A stretch of 64,000 bases of DNA. Source: an uncultured Granulosicoccaceae bacterium (GTDB lineage: Bacteria > Pseudomonadota > Gammaproteobacteria > Granulosicoccales > Granulosicoccaceae). A program made the position numbers and the translations under genes. Of this stretch, positions 19,904-30,374 are shown in pieces (position 1 is the first letter of the stretch; every line of letters starts with the position of its first letter). The notes below the pieces were generated by a model that searched no databases, was not told the origin of the DNA, and saw only the letters and a list, made by a program, of their open reading frames with translations. Location: contig CALGLE010000009.1 in assembly GCA_937930305.1 (NCBI GenBank), positions 62,001 through 126,000 of the forward strand, read 5' to 3'.

Positions 19904-22090
19904 ATGTACGTCAGCGAAAATACGCAACGACTCAGCCAGGCCGCGAATACTTGTCGCAAAACCCTGCTGCGAATTGCCCAACTTGCCACAGTAGCCGGAT
20001 TGGCTTTAGCAGCTCAAACTGCTTCCGCCGCCAACTCACTAGTGGACATCAGTCACGTAACCCTGCCAGGGAACAAGCAACAGTTGGCACTCACCATGAG
20101 TGGCCCTGCTGCAGACCCTAAGGCATTTACAATTGACAACCCCGCACGTATCGCTTTAGATTTACCCGATACGAGTAATGCCTTGGATCAGCGTAACATT
20201 CGTGTTAGTGCTGGCCTACTGCAAAACATCACAACGGTTGAAGCCGGTGGTAGAACACGAGTCGTTATTAACTTAGCGTCTATGGTGCCCTACACGACAG
20301 CGGTTCAAGGTAACCAATTATTGGTCACATTGGACGGTGAAGCTGGCAGCAACAATGGCCCAAGCAACTTGTTAGCTCAAAGCTCACAAGAATTGGGTAA
20401 CGCGGCCTTAGTCACCGCCGATGGCTTATCCGGATCAGATCGCTCCATTAAGAGCATTGATTTTCGCCGTGGTCCATTGGGTGAAGGTCGAATTTTATTC
20501 GAACTATCGAACCCAGGCATCGTGACAGACATGCGCGAAGAAGGCGGTCGAGTGATCATCGAATTCCCAGACACAGGCCTTGCTGCTGAATTGCAGCGAC
20601 GCTTAGATGTTATGGACTTCGGCACACCGGTTCAATTCATTGACACCTTAGCGAACAAGCGTGGCACGCGAGTCATTATTCAACCTGCAACGCAAGAGTT
20701 TGAACAATTGGCTTATCAATCAGACACGATGTTCACGGTTGAGTTAAAGCCGATGTCTCGTGACGAGATTGAAGAGAATCGTAAAGCTAAGTTCGGCTAT
20801 GTTGGTGAAAAGTTATCACTTAACTTCCAAGACATCGAAGTTCGATCGGTATTACAGCTGCTAGCTGACTTTACTGACCTGAACATCGTTGTAAGTGATA
20901 CGGTTCAAGGCAAGCTGACGCTTCGCTTAAAGAACACACCTTGGGATCAAGCCCTTGACATCATCCTGCAAACTAAAGCACTGGATAAGCGTCAATCAGG
21001 CGGGGTCATCATGGTGGCGCCGGCTGAAGAGATCGCAACGCGTGAGCGAATCGAACTCGAAGGTATGAAGCAAAAAATTGAACTGGCACCTATCCGTACT
21101 GAGTTCTTCCAAGCGAACTACGCGAAAGCGTCTGAATTGGCAGAACTTCTGGCTTCACAAAACGGTGGTGGTATGTTGTCTGAACGAGGCAGTGTAACCG
21201 TCGACGATCGCACCAACACCTTGTTAATCAGTGATACCGCTGATCAGTTGGCTGAGATACGAGCCCTGGTTCACCGCTTAGACATCCCTATTCGTCAAGT
21301 ATTGATTGAATCACGTATCGTTATCGCAACCGATGACTTTAACCGCGACATTGGTGTTCGCTGGGGTGTTAACCGCAACACGGCAAACCCAGGTGGCATT
21401 CAAGATCCTGACGGCGGCTTCGCCCTTTCAGGCACATCCAACGGTTTAACTAACTTGTTGAATAACGATGAGTTAGCCGCTCCTGGTCGCTGGAACGTTA
21501 ACCTCGGTGCGAATAACGCAGCCGGTTCACTGGGCGTTGCCCTGGCAAAGCTTCCCTTCGGCACCTTGCTGGAGTTGGAACTCTCTGCCATGCAAGCTGA
21601 AGGTATCGGTGAAGTTATCTCTAGCCCACGCGTTATTACAGCGAACCAACGTGAAGCGTATATCGAACAGGGTGTGGAAATTCCGTACCTCGAAGCCTCC
21701 TCTGGTGGTGGCGCCTCGGTTGCTTTCCGAAAAGCGGTACTGGCTTTGAAGGTAACTCCTCAAATCACACCAGACGATCGCATCATCATGGATCTGACCA
21801 TCAATAAAGACACGGTCGGTGAAATCTTCGGCGCAGGTAACTTGCAGGTACCGAGTATCGATACTCGCGAAGTGGTCACCCAAGTCTTGGTTGACAACGG
21901 CGAAACCGTCGTACTCGGTGGTGTTTACGAGCAGAAGAAACTAGACAAAGTGGATTCGGTTCCTTTCTTTGGCAACTTGCCGCTGATTGGCAACTTGTTC
22001 AAGCACACCATCAAAGACGACGACAAGACTGAGTTACTGGTATTCGTAACACCTAAGATTGTTAAGGAAAATGCGACTCTGTCGTATTAA
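19904..22090 (+). CDS. pilQ: Type IV pilus secretin PilQ
   Basis: Outer-membrane secretin, 728 residues from ATG 19904, through which the pilus leaves the cell. A signal peptide ends near TASAA (about residue 43). Two AMIN domains (about 45-145 and 180-275) bind peptidoglycan. An STN/N0 domain starts at KLSLNFQDIEVRSVLQLLAD, an N1 domain (RTEFFQANYAKASELAELLA) follows, and the C-terminal secretin core contains VLIESRIVIA, GEVISSPRVITANQREAYI and VDNGETVVLGGVYE. GGAG (19889-19892) is 11 bases before ATG 19904; ATG 19895 and TTG 19883 are alternatives. It is last in the pil operon, followed by a strong terminator. Confidence 0.97.
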   Translation: MYVSENTQRLSQAANTCRKTLLRIAQLATVAGLALAAQTASAANSLVDISHVTLPGNKQQLALTMSGPAADPKAFTIDNPARIALDLPDTSNALDQRNIRVSAGLLQNITTVEAGGRTRVVINLASMVPYTTAVQGNQLLVTLDGEAGSNNGPSNLLAQSSQELGNAALVTADGLSGSDRSIKSIDFRRGPLGEGRILFELSNPGIVTDMREEGGRVIIEFPDTGLAAELQRRLDVMDFGTPVQFIDTLANKRGTRVIIQPATQEFEQLAYQSDTMFTVELKPMSRDEIEENRKAKFGYVGEKLSLNFQDIEVRSVLQLLADFTDLNIVVSDTVQGKLTLRLKNTPWDQALDIILQTKALDKRQSGGVIMVAPAEEIATRERIELEGMKQKIELAPIRTEFFQANYAKASELAELLASQNGGGMLSERGSVTVDDRTNTLLISDTADQLAEIRALVHRLDIPIRQVLIESRIVIATDDFNRDIGVRWGVNRNTANPGGIQDPDGGFALSGTSNGLTNLLNNDELAAPGRWNVNLGANNAAGSLGVALAKLPFGTLLELELSAMQAEGIGEVISSPRVITANQREAYIEQGVEIPYLEASSGGGASVAFRKAVLALKVTPQITPDDRIIMDLTINKDTVGEIFGAGNLQVPSIDTREVVTQVLVDNGETVVLGGVYEQKKLDKVDSVPFFGNLPLIGNLFKHTIKDDDKTELLVFVTPKIVKENATLSY

Positions 22091-22119
22091 TCGATAAGCT
22101 CGCAAGGGCTTATGAATAA

Positions 22120-22152
22120 AAAAGGGCTCTGCCATTGCGGCAGAGCCCTTTT
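22120..22152 (+). terminator. Strong intrinsic terminator after pilQ
   Basis: GGGCTCTGCC (22124-22133) and GGCAGAGCCC (22139-22148) form a perfect 10-bp stem with a 5-base loop. It is flanked by AAAA before and TTTT after, so it can be extended and also serves as a T-run. It separates pilMNOPQ from aroK. Confidence 0.92.
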
Positions 22153-22183
22153 ACGTTGAGCGGCAAGACGTTATAGTAATCGC

Positions 22184-22702
22184 ATGGCCAATTTGATCTT
22201 GATCGGACCGATGGGGGCTGGAAAGACCTCAGTTGGTCGCGCACTGGCCAATCGTCTGCAACGCACTTTCTACGACAGCGATCGAGAGATCGAAGAGCGC
22301 TGTGGCGTCGACATTCCCACCATTTTTGAATTTGAAGGGGAAGCCGGTTTTCGAGAACGCGAAACCCGAATCATCGAACAACTCACCGCTGAGACCGATA
22401 TCGTATTAGCCACAGGCGGTGGCGCAGTTATTAAAGAGGAAAACCGGCGTTACCTATCCTCACGCGGCCATGTCATTCTGTTGTCCGTGGATTTAAAAGA
22501 GCAAATTCGGCGGGTCAGTGGTAATAGCAGACGCCCACTACTCAAAGACACCGACCCAGAGACTCGATTACAACAACTTTGGGAAGCACGCGGGCCACTG
22601 TACAAATCCGTCGCCGATGTGGAAATTTCTACCGACTCCCGACGCATGCTGCATGTCGTGAACCGTATTTTAAAACACCTGAAATCCAACGACGTTATTT
22701 GA
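22184..22702 (+). CDS. aroK: Shikimate kinase I
   Basis: AroK phosphorylates shikimate with ATP, step five of the shikimate pathway, in the cytosol. It has 172 residues, normal length. The P-loop is [15 protein letters not shown] (residues 8-22). The shikimate-binding [14 protein letters not shown], the conserved GEAGFRERE and the Walker-B-like VLATGGGAV are present, and the lid arginines fall in [11 protein letters not shown]. It starts soon after the pilQ terminator and is followed by aroB after 41 bases; the pil-aroK-aroB-damX order is the ancestral one. Confidence 0.97.
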   Translation: MANLILIGPMGAGKTSVGRALANRLQRTFYDSDREIEERCGVDIPTIFEFEGEAGFRERETRIIEQLTAETDIVLATGGGAVIKEENRRYLSSRGHVILLSVDLKEQIRRVSGNSRRPLLKDTDPETRLQQLWEARGPLYKSVADVEISTDSRRMLHVVNRILKHLKSNDVI

Positions 22703-22743
22703 CCGAACTACCGTCCTCAGCCCTGCAAACCAGTCCTAAAATT

Positions 22744-23817
22744 ATGCACAGTCTGTCCATTGATCTTGGCGCACGTAGCTACCCTATTCTGATTGGTCGA
22801 GATTTGCTCACACAAGAGCATTTACTGCCGAACGTGACGCACCAAATTATGGTGGTGACCAACGAAACCATAGCACCGCTGTATTTGGATAAAACGCTGG
22901 CCGTGCTGCGTGAGCGCCAAGCACAGGCTGTGATATTGCCCGACGGAGAGCAGTACAAATCCAACGACACCCTGGATCTGGTGTACGAGGCTTTGTTAAC
23001 GCAAAACTTTGATCGCGGCTGCACCCTTCTCGCGCTGGGTGGTGGGGTGGTGGGAGACATGGCCGGTTACGCGGCTGCCAGCTACCAACGTGGGGTAAAT
23101 TTTGTGCAGGTGCCCACCACCTTGTTGGCGCAAGTGGATTCTTCGGTGGGTGGAAAAACGGCCGTTAACCACCCTTTGGGCAAAAACATGATTGGCGCAT
23201 TCCATCAGCCCAAGGCGGTGTTGGCGGATATGAGCATACTCAGCACACTCAGCGAGCGGGAGTTTAAAGCCGGACTCGCCGAAGTCATTAAGTACGGGTT
23301 CATATTAGATGTTAAATTTTTCCAATGGTTGGAAGACAACATCGATGCCCTACTCGCCCGCGATAGCGACGCGATAGCTTGGGCTGTGCGGCGTTCTTGC
23401 GAAATCAAGGCACACATTGTAGCGGCGGATGAATATGAGCACGGCCAACGCGCCTTATTGAATTTTGGCCACACGTTTGGTCACGCCATAGAAGCTGGCA
23501 TGGGATACGGCAATTGGTTGCATGGCGAGGCAATCAGTGCCGGCATGATCATGGCGCTGGATATGTCCGAACGCACGGGCCGCATTGGTGGTAACACCGT
23601 GCAGCGAGGCGTGCACTTATTGGAACGTGCCGGCTTACCGATTGCGCCGCCCACCACCATGACACCGGCTGAAATGCTTAACTTCATGGTGCGTGACAAG
23701 AAAGTTAGTGCCGGACAAGTCAAACTTATCCTGGCAAACGCCATTGGCGAAACCGAAGTTACCACAGATTTTAGCGCCGATGAATTGAACGCCACACTGG
23801 TTAAGTTCCTCGGCTAA
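22744..23817 (+). CDS. aroB: 3-dehydroquinate synthase
   Basis: AroB converts DAHP to 3-dehydroquinate using NAD and zinc, the second step of aromatic amino-acid synthesis. It has 357 residues from ATG 22744 (opening [18 protein letters not shown]). The upstream open frame overlaps aroK and is not family sequence. The NAD-binding [20 protein letters not shown], the phosphate and substrate region [34 protein letters not shown] and the zinc ligands in [12 protein letters not shown] are present. The damX-like gene follows after 76 bases. Confidence 0.97.
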   Translation: MHSLSIDLGARSYPILIGRDLLTQEHLLPNVTHQIMVVTNETIAPLYLDKTLAVLRERQAQAVILPDGEQYKSNDTLDLVYEALLTQNFDRGCTLLALGGGVVGDMAGYAAASYQRGVNFVQVPTTLLAQVDSSVGGKTAVNHPLGKNMIGAFHQPKAVLADMSILSTLSEREFKAGLAEVIKYGFILDVKFFQWLEDNIDALLARDSDAIAWAVRRSCEIKAHIVAADEYEHGQRALLNFGHTFGHAIEAGMGYGNWLHGEAISAGMIMALDMSERTGRIGGNTVQRGVHLLERAGLPIAPPTTMTPAEMLNFMVRDKKVSAGQVKLILANAIGETEVTTDFSADELNATLVKFLG

Positions 23818-23893
23818 CTTCCTAACCTAAGCAGATGAATCGCGGGCCAATGGTGTACTATCGATTGATTCTAATCAGCCAACGAATGCACCG

Positions 23894-25699
23894 ATGACTG
23901 GGCCTGATGCCATCTTGAACAACGAAGGTTTGCTGTCTGATGCCTCCATTGAGGCGCTCGAACTGCAACACCAACCGTTCGCCGCCACACCGGTAGGTGG
24001 TGAACTATTCGAAGACGAATCCACGCGTGCTTTAATCGCTGACATTAACAGCGCGTTATACGGTAATGATGACGTTTTGCTGGTGCTGGGCACAGTGGGT
24101 AGTGGTCGAACCACCTTGCTGCGCCAACTCGCCTCCAACACCCAATCACGCATCGCCTGTTTCAGTGTTAAAGGGTCTGCGCGGTTTGATACAGCACATT
24201 TATTTGGCAGCATCTTGCAAGCCTTTAAAGCACCGGTGCCCCCAGACTTAAAAGATGCGCTGGATGCACTCATACCGAACTTACAAGGCACGTTTGAACG
24301 ATACAACCGCTTAAGCACGATTGTACTGGACGATGCAGACCAAGTTCCGGTGGAAGAGCTCACTAAACTGCTGAGTAGTGTGTTGTATTTGAATGGGCAC
24401 GAAGAGCCGCTGCTCAGAGTTCTGCTAAGCAGCACACCTGATTTTGAAGATCGCCTGCCAGAAGCCTTGCCTGAAGGGGCTGAAATTCGATACGCCTCTT
24501 TGCTGATCGAGCCCTATGAAACGAACCGGGCGGAAAGCTATTTAGAATTTCGGCTCAATCAAGCCGGCTATTTTGAAAATTTCCCATTCACGGATCGAGA
24601 CACGCAGTCCATCTTAGATACCTCGGGCGGCTATCCGGGGCCGTTAAATGTTGCTGCCGCGTTAAACCTGAATGAACAACATGGCCAACTGCCCGATTCT
24701 ATACTGCCCGATGAGCTGGTTGAAACGCGCAGAAATGGCAGCGTTGTAAAGATGTTACTCGGCGGATTGGCCTGCTTGATGATTTTGGCCGGTTTATTTA
24801 TGTTCACTCAAACCGATGGCGAGCGAAGCCCGGCAGCAAGCGCTGGCGCTGACGAATATCGCACCGTAGAAACGGTGGATATCACCCCAAGCACCCCCAC
24901 AACCACCTCTGAGCTTGAAATAGTTAACCAACTTCCGAACACAGATTCCGGTGCCAACACAGACTCACAACTAGCGGCCAACTCTGCCACGCAGCCGAGT
25001 GAACCCAATGCAAACGGCTCATCAGCAGCCGATGCTCCAGCAAGCGCCGCAGGCAACGGCGCAAATTCAAACGCCGACAACTCAACTTCCAGCGAAGCAA
25101 ACAGCGACGCAACTACTGGGGACCAAGCCGCAGCGCCAGCCAATTCGGAAAACCTCGCTGCCACGAATGCAGAGGCCAATTCGGACGCCAATCCGCAAAC
25201 TGAAACCGAAGCTGAGGCTCAGGCCGAATCGCAGGTCGAATCCGAGACCAGTGAACAACCCGCAGCGCAAACCACAAAGCAGGCCACCGCAACCGCTGAT
25301 GCCTCAGACACCAATTCTGATGAAGCGCTGTTGGCCGACACCAATTCAGAGCCCACGCCCACTGCCACCGCCTCAACCGCCGGCGCAGACAACAACATTG
25401 TCGAATCATCAACCTGGATCTTGGTGCAAGACCCCGATAGTTTCACCGTACAAATGAGTGCATCCACCGATAAAGCCTCGGTCGAGTCATTTTTACGCCG
25501 AAACGACCTGCCAGGGCCCAACAGCATCTTTTCGTTTAACCGAAATGGCGCCACTTGGTATGCACTGGTTCACGGATTATTCGACGATGTCCCTTCTGCG
25601 CGCACCGCTCTCAAGGCCTTACCTGAGGGTGCTTTACGGAATCAACCCTGGATTCGCCGTATTGGCCAAGTCCAAAATGCGCTAAAAGAGCAGAACTGA
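23894..25699 (+). CDS. damX: DamX-like AAA ATPase with SPOR domain
   Basis: Membrane protein of 601 residues. The N-terminal part (about 20-270) is an ExeA-type ATPase domain with a Walker A variant GTVGSGRTTLLRQLA and Walker B STIVLDDADQ. One membrane helix follows (about 287-305). A long periplasmic stretch of low complexity, rich in Ala, Asn, Ser, Thr and Gln (about 330-510), leads to a C-terminal SPOR domain (about 515-595: SFTVQMSASTDKASVESFL), which binds denuded septal peptidoglycan. E. coli DamX is a divisome protein at this chromosomal place (aroB-damX), but lacks the conserved ATPase. A role in division is inferred from SPOR and synteny. Confidence 0.88.
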   Translation: MTGPDAILNNEGLLSDASIEALELQHQPFAATPVGGELFEDESTRALIADINSALYGNDDVLLVLGTVGSGRTTLLRQLASNTQSRIACFSVKGSARFDTAHLFGSILQAFKAPVPPDLKDALDALIPNLQGTFERYNRLSTIVLDDADQVPVEELTKLLSSVLYLNGHEEPLLRVLLSSTPDFEDRLPEALPEGAEIRYASLLIEPYETNRAESYLEFRLNQAGYFENFPFTDRDTQSILDTSGGYPGPLNVAAALNLNEQHGQLPDSILPDELVETRRNGSVVKMLLGGLACLMILAGLFMFTQTDGERSPAASAGADEYRTVETVDITPSTPTTTSELEIVNQLPNTDSGANTDSQLAANSATQPSEPNANGSSAADAPASAAGNGANSNADNSTSSEANSDATTGDQAAAPANSENLAATNAEANSDANPQTETEAEAQAESQVESETSEQPAAQTTKQATATADASDTNSDEALLADTNSEPTPTATASTAGADNNIVESSTWILVQDPDSFTVQMSASTDKASVESFLRRNDLPGPNSIFSFNRNGATWYALVHGLFDDVPSARTALKALPEGALRNQPWIRRIGQVQNALKEQN

Positions 25700-25772
25700 C
25701 CCTGAAATAGGCCAATCTCACGAAAAAAAAGCCATTCACAACGGTTTTCCGGGGTTTACACGAAGTTTCAAT

Positions 25773-25801
25773 TTTTCGATTTTGGCCGCGCCTCGTATAA
25801 T
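25773..25801 (+). promoter_or_regulatory. Candidate gltB promoter
   Basis: A perfect -10 hexamer TATAAT (25796-25801) lies 30 bases before the gltB ATG. The matching -35 is weak (a T-rich stretch around 25773-25778). It suggests gltB has its own promoter in the 131-bp gap after the damX-like gene. Confidence 0.35.
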
Positions 25802-25830
25802 GATTGACCAACGACAGCGTGCCGATTGAT

Positions 25831-28800
25831 ATGACACATTACCTCGACAACCTCGCCGACGATGGGCTGTACCAGCCCAGCTTCGAACGCGATAACTGTG
25901 GCTTTGGCTTAATCGCACAAATGGATGGTCGCGCCAGCCATTGGTTGGTGAAGACAGCGATCACCGCTTTGGGCCGTATGACCCACCGAGGAGCAATCGG
26001 TGCGGACGGCAAAACCGGCGACGGCTGTGGTTTGCTACTACGCAAACCGGAAGCTTTTTTGCGCAGTGCCGCGGCCGAAGTCGACATCAATCTGCAAGGT
26101 GAATTCGCCACGGGCTTGGTGTTCATGAGCCACGATGCAGACTTAGCCAGCAAAGCACGCGACACACTGGAAGCTGAACTTATCCGCCGCGGTCTCACCT
26201 TCAATGGTTGGCGTGAAGTACCCGTGGATATCGGCGCCTGTGGTGAGGAAGCGAAAAAGTCCGTTCCCCGCATTGAACAGTTATTTGTCACCGCAACAGA
26301 AGACATGGACGCCGCCGAATTCAATCGTCATCTGTTCGTGGCGCGGCGTCGTTCAGAAATCGCTTTGTCTAACGTTTGCCCTGACTTTTACGTGTGCTCC
26401 TTGTCCAGTGATGTGGTGTTGTACAAGGGATTGGTTATGCCCGAATACCTATCCACTTTTTACCCTGATCTAGAAGATGATCTACTCGAATCTTCTATTG
26501 CTGTTTTCCATCAACGCTTCTCCACCAATACTTTGCCGCAGTGGCGTTTAGCCCAACCGTTTCGCTACTTAGCGCATAACGGCGAAATCAACACCATCCA
26601 AGGTAACCGCAATTGGGCGAATGCGCGAGCACCCAAATTGCGATCTGACATCCTTCCTGAAATTTCAGAACTTGTGCCCTTAGTTAGCCAAAGCGGTTCT
26701 GATTCCATGTCGTTGGATAATATGCTGGAATTGCTTCTCGCCGGTGGCATCGATATTTTCCGCGCTATGCGCATGCTTATGCCACCCGCCTGGCAGAACG
26801 CCTGGGAATTGGATTCTGATTTACGTGCGTTCCTGGAATACAACTCCATGCACATGGAACCATGGGATGGCCCTGCCGGTGTAGTAATGAGTGACGGTCG
26901 ATACGCCAGCTGTGTGCTGGATCGAAATGGCCTACGACCAGCTCGTTACGTGATCAGTAAGGACCGACACATCACCCTAGCTTCGGAAGTGGGTGTGTAT
27001 GACTACAAAGCCAGTGAAATTACTACGAAAGGCCGATTAAAGCCGGGCGATATGTTGGCCGTTGATACACAATCAGGCCGACTGATGTTATCCGATGACA
27101 TCAGCGACTTGCTGAAACAACGCCAGCCCTACGCAAAATGGCTACAAAAAAATAAGCGTCAGTTACGTTCACGTTTGCGCGATGCCGTACAAACCACTCC
27201 AGCTTTTTCCAACACAAAGCTGAGCACACACGAAAAACTGTTTAACGTAACCTTCGAAGAACGCGATCAAATCATCCGTGTGTTGGCTGAAGGTGGGCAA
27301 GAGGCCATCGGCTCTATGGGTGACGATACGCCTTTTCCCGTTATGTCTGAACACGTTCGCTCACTGTACGACGGCTTTCGACAACAGTTTGCGCAAGTAA
27401 CAAATCCGCCCATAGATCCCTTACGCGAAACCATTGTGATGTCGTTGGAAACGTGTTTAGGCCGTGAGAAGAATTTATTCCGTGAAACCCATCACCACGC
27501 TAACCGCTTACTGGTGCGCTCCCCTGTTTTATCTCGTGAAAAGTTTGAAACCTTATTGGCCATGGACGATGAGCCAGGTTATTCCAATGTGCAAATCGAT
27601 TTGCAATACGACGCAACCGAGCAAACACTAGAACAAGCGATTGATGACATCTGCGCTCGCGTGGTTAAGTCAGTAAGCGAGGATCAACGTGTGGTCATCG
27701 TACTCACCGATAAAGACATCAGTGAAGGCCGTGTTCCGGTGCACGCCTTGCTGGCTACCGGGGCCGTGCACTTTGCTTTACTTCAGGCTGGCTTACGAAC
27801 CGATGCCAATTTAGTGGTGGAAACGGGAACAGCTCGCGATCCACATCACATCGCCGTATTGGTTGGTTATGGTGCGACCTGTGTTTATCCCTACCTTGCC
27901 TATGAATCCATACAAGGTATGGTGCGTCGACGCGAAATCGATAGCGACGACATCCCTCTGCTAGAACAAAACTATCGCAAGGGCGTGAACAAAGGCTTGA
28001 TGAAAATTCTTTCAAAGATGGGTATCTCCACCATCTCAAGCTATCGCGGTGCGCAGTTGTATGAAATTGTGGGCTTGCACAACAGCGTGGTGGACAAATG
28101 CTTCACCGGCACAACAGCGCGAATTCAAGGCATGGACTTTGACGACTTACAGGAAGATGCGTTAATTCTTGCTGGCAACGCATTTGATCCCACAACCGAT
28201 GTTGAACAAGGTGGGTTATTGAAGTACATCCACGGTGGTGAGTATCACGCCTACAACCCAGATGTGGTGCAGGAGTTACAAGCTGCGGTGACGAGTGGGG
28301 AATTCAGCGATTACACCCAATATCGCGACAGTGTTGATAATCGGCGCCCGGCTATGCTGCGCGACTTACTGGAACTAGTCCCCGCTGGGGAACCGGTTCC
28401 GTTGGATGAAGTAGAACCCATTGAAGCAATATTGCCTCGGTTCGATTCCGCAGGCATGTCGCTTGGTGCCTTATCACCCGAAGCACACGAAACTCTGGCA
28501 GAAGCTATGAATCGTTTGGGCGCTCGATCCAATTCCGGTGAAGGTGGTGAGGACTTAGAACGCTACGGTACCAACCGTATGTCCAAGATCAAACAGATCG
28601 CCTCTGGGCGCTTTGGTGTCACACCACACTACTTGGTGAATGCTGAAGTGCTGCAAATAAAAATTGCACAAGGCGCAAAGCCTGGCGAAGGCGGCCAATT
28701 GCCAGGACATAAAGTCAATGAAACCATTGCTAAGTTACGCCATAGCATGCCCGGTGTTGCACTTATTTCACCGCCGCCACATCACGATATCTACTCTATC

Positions 28801-30315
28801 GAAGATTTAGCGCAGCTTATTTTTGACTTAAAGCAAGTCAATCCGGACGCACTAATTTCCGTGAAGCTAGTTGCCGAAGCCGGTGTGGGCACAATCGCTG
28901 CCGGTGTGGCAAAAGCCTACGCCGATCTCATCACCATTTCCGGTTATGACGGTGGCACCGGCGCTTCACCGTTAACCAGTGTGAAGTACGCGGGCAGCCC
29001 TTGGGAACTGGGCATGTCCGAAACCCATCAGGTGCTACGGGCGAATAATTTGCGCAGTAAAGTCCGTGTGCAAACTGATGGTGGCTTGAAAACCGGACTC
29101 GATGTAATCAAAGCGGCCATCATGGGCGCTGAGAGTTTTGGTTTTGGCACGGGTCCAATGATTGCCATGGGATGTAAGTACTTACGCATCTGTCATTTGA
29201 ATAATTGTGCAACCGGTGTTGCAACGCAACACAAGGTGCTGCGTATGCGTCACTTCCACGGCAACGTCGACAAAGTAATGAATTACATGAAATTCATTGC
29301 AGAAGATGTACGCCAACACATGGCAGCCCTTGGTGTTCGCTCATTGGATGAATTAATTGGTCGTAACCAATTCTTAAAACCCAACAGTGGGGTTACACCA
29401 CGTCAGGCCAAATTGGATTTATCCCCATTGCTCGCTGATGGTGGCGTGCCAGAAGATGCACCGCGTTTTTGTATGGTAGAACGCAACAACCCCTACGACC
29501 GAGGTTTGTTGGCTGAACAAATGGTGCAGGATTGTCAACACGCTATTCGCACCAAAAGTGGCGGTGACTTTCACTATGAACTGAAAAATGTGAATCGCTC
29601 AATTGGCGCTCGCTTGTCAGGTGAAATTGCCAAGCTACATGGCGACAGAGGTATGGAAGATGCGCCTATCGACTTGCACTGCACCGGCACGGCAGGGCAA
29701 TCCTTCGGTGTTTGGAACGCAGGCGGGCTTAACTTGCACTTATTGGGTGATGCCAACGACTACGTCGGTAAAGGCATGGCCGGTGGCAAAATAACCATTC
29801 GACCTCCGATGGACGCCAATTACAGCGGCCGAGATTCAGTCATCATTGGCAACACCTGTCTTTACGGTGCAACCGGTGGTGCTTTGTATGCCGCAGGACT
29901 GGCCGGTGAGCGTTTTGCGGTTCGTAACAGCGGCGCCACCGCGGTGGTTGAGGGCATTGGAGATCACGGCTGCGAGTACATGACTGGCGGTTGCGTTGTC
30001 GTGCTGGGTAACACTGGAGTGAATTTCGGTGCCGGTATGACAGGTGGTATCGGTTTTGTCTTCGATCAACACAATGTGTTTGTCGATCGATACAACCATG
30101 AACTGATCGACATTCATCGCATACATTCTGAGTCGATGGAACGTCACCGGAATTACCTATTACAGATGATTGAAGACCACGTGCAAGAAACCGGCAGCAC
30201 CCTTGGACAGCAAATCATTGATGAGTATTACAGCTTGGCGTCTCGTTTCTGGCTAGTAAAGCCCAAAGCTTCAGAGCTTTCTGAGCTGATGTCCACGCTG
30301 AAGCGAGCGGCCTAG
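25831..30315 (+). CDS. gltB: Glutamate synthase [NADPH] large subunit
   Basis: GltB hydrolyses glutamine, channels the ammonia and makes two glutamates with electrons from GltD. From ATG 25831 it has 1494 residues. The N-terminal glutaminase nucleophile is the Cys of [11 protein letters not shown] (residue 23), so a 22-residue propeptide is expected to be removed. The central and FMN domains follow ([18 protein letters not shown]). The [3Fe-4S] cysteines lie in [19 protein letters not shown]. The C-terminal beta-helix domain ends the protein ([22 protein letters not shown]). A TTG at 25804 extends the frame but lacks support. Its partner gltD is not next to it; dnaG follows instead after 59 bases. 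Confidence 0.97.
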   Translation: MTHYLDNLADDGLYQPSFERDNCGFGLIAQMDGRASHWLVKTAITALGRMTHRGAIGADGKTGDGCGLLLRKPEAFLRSAAAEVDINLQGEFATGLVFMSHDADLASKARDTLEAELIRRGLTFNGWREVPVDIGACGEEAKKSVPRIEQLFVTATEDMDAAEFNRHLFVARRRSEIALSNVCPDFYVCSLSSDVVLYKGLVMPEYLSTFYPDLEDDLLESSIAVFHQRFSTNTLPQWRLAQPFRYLAHNGEINTIQGNRNWANARAPKLRSDILPEISELVPLVSQSGSDSMSLDNMLELLLAGGIDIFRAMRMLMPPAWQNAWELDSDLRAFLEYNSMHMEPWDGPAGVVMSDGRYASCVLDRNGLRPARYVISKDRHITLASEVGVYDYKASEITTKGRLKPGDMLAVDTQSGRLMLSDDISDLLKQRQPYAKWLQKNKRQLRSRLRDAVQTTPAFSNTKLSTHEKLFNVTFEERDQIIRVLAEGGQEAIGSMGDDTPFPVMSEHVRSLYDGFRQQFAQVTNPPIDPLRETIVMSLETCLGREKNLFRETHHHANRLLVRSPVLSREKFETLLAMDDEPGYSNVQIDLQYDATEQTLEQAIDDICARVVKSVSEDQRVVIVLTDKDISEGRVPVHALLATGAVHFALLQAGLRTDANLVVETGTARDPHHIAVLVGYGATCVYPYLAYESIQGMVRRREIDSDDIPLLEQNYRKGVNKGLMKILSKMGISTISSYRGAQLYEIVGLHNSVVDKCFTGTTARIQGMDFDDLQEDALILAGNAFDPTTDVEQGGLLKYIHGGEYHAYNPDVVQELQAAVTSGEFSDYTQYRDSVDNRRPAMLRDLLELVPAGEPVPLDEVEPIEAILPRFDSAGMSLGALSPEAHETLAEAMNRLGARSNSGEGGEDLERYGTNRMSKIKQIASGRFGVTPHYLVNAEVLQIKIAQGAKPGEGGQLPGHKVNETIAKLRHSMPGVALISPPPHHDIYSIEDLAQLIFDLKQVNPDALISVKLVAEAGVGTIAAGVAKAYADLITISGYDGGTGASPLTSVKYAGSPWELGMSETHQVLRANNLRSKVRVQTDGGLKTGLDVIKAAIMGAESFGFGTGPMIAMGCKYLRICHLNNCATGVATQHKVLRMRHFHGNVDKVMNYMKFIAEDVRQHMAALGVRSLDELIGRNQFLKPNSGVTPRQAKLDLSPLLADGGVPEDAPRFCMVERNNPYDRGLLAEQMVQDCQHAIRTKSGGDFHYELKNVNRSIGARLSGEIAKLHGDRGMEDAPIDLHCTGTAGQSFGVWNAGGLNLHLLGDANDYVGKGMAGGKITIRPPMDANYSGRDSVIIGNTCLYGATGGALYAAGLAGERFAVRNSGATAVVEGIGDHGCEYMTGGCVVVLGNTGVNFGAGMTGGIGFVFDQHNVFVDRYNHELIDIHRIHSESMERHRNYLLQMIEDHVQETGSTLGQQIIDEYYSLASRFWLVKPKASELSELMSTLKRAA

Positions 30316-30362
30316 TCAGCCACCTTGTGAGTTAGGCTCGGCAAGGGGGATTTTTCCAGTGC

Positions 30363-30368
30363 TATAGT
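30363..30368 (+). promoter_or_regulatory. -10-like hexamer immediately before dnaG
   Basis: TATAGT ends six bases before the dnaG ATG, so a start 7 bases downstream would fall on the ATG and give a leaderless mRNA. No -35 and no convincing ribosome-binding site is visible before dnaG. This is weak; read-through from gltB is equally possible. Confidence 0.22.
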
Positions 30369-30374
30369 GGTCCC

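Noticed and set aside
24900-25400. Repeat array or extra genes in the damX-like gene
   Set aside because: The sequence is low-complexity Ala/Asn/Ser/Thr/Gln coding in the periplasmic linker. The open frames on the other strand and frames have no family sequence and mirror this composition.
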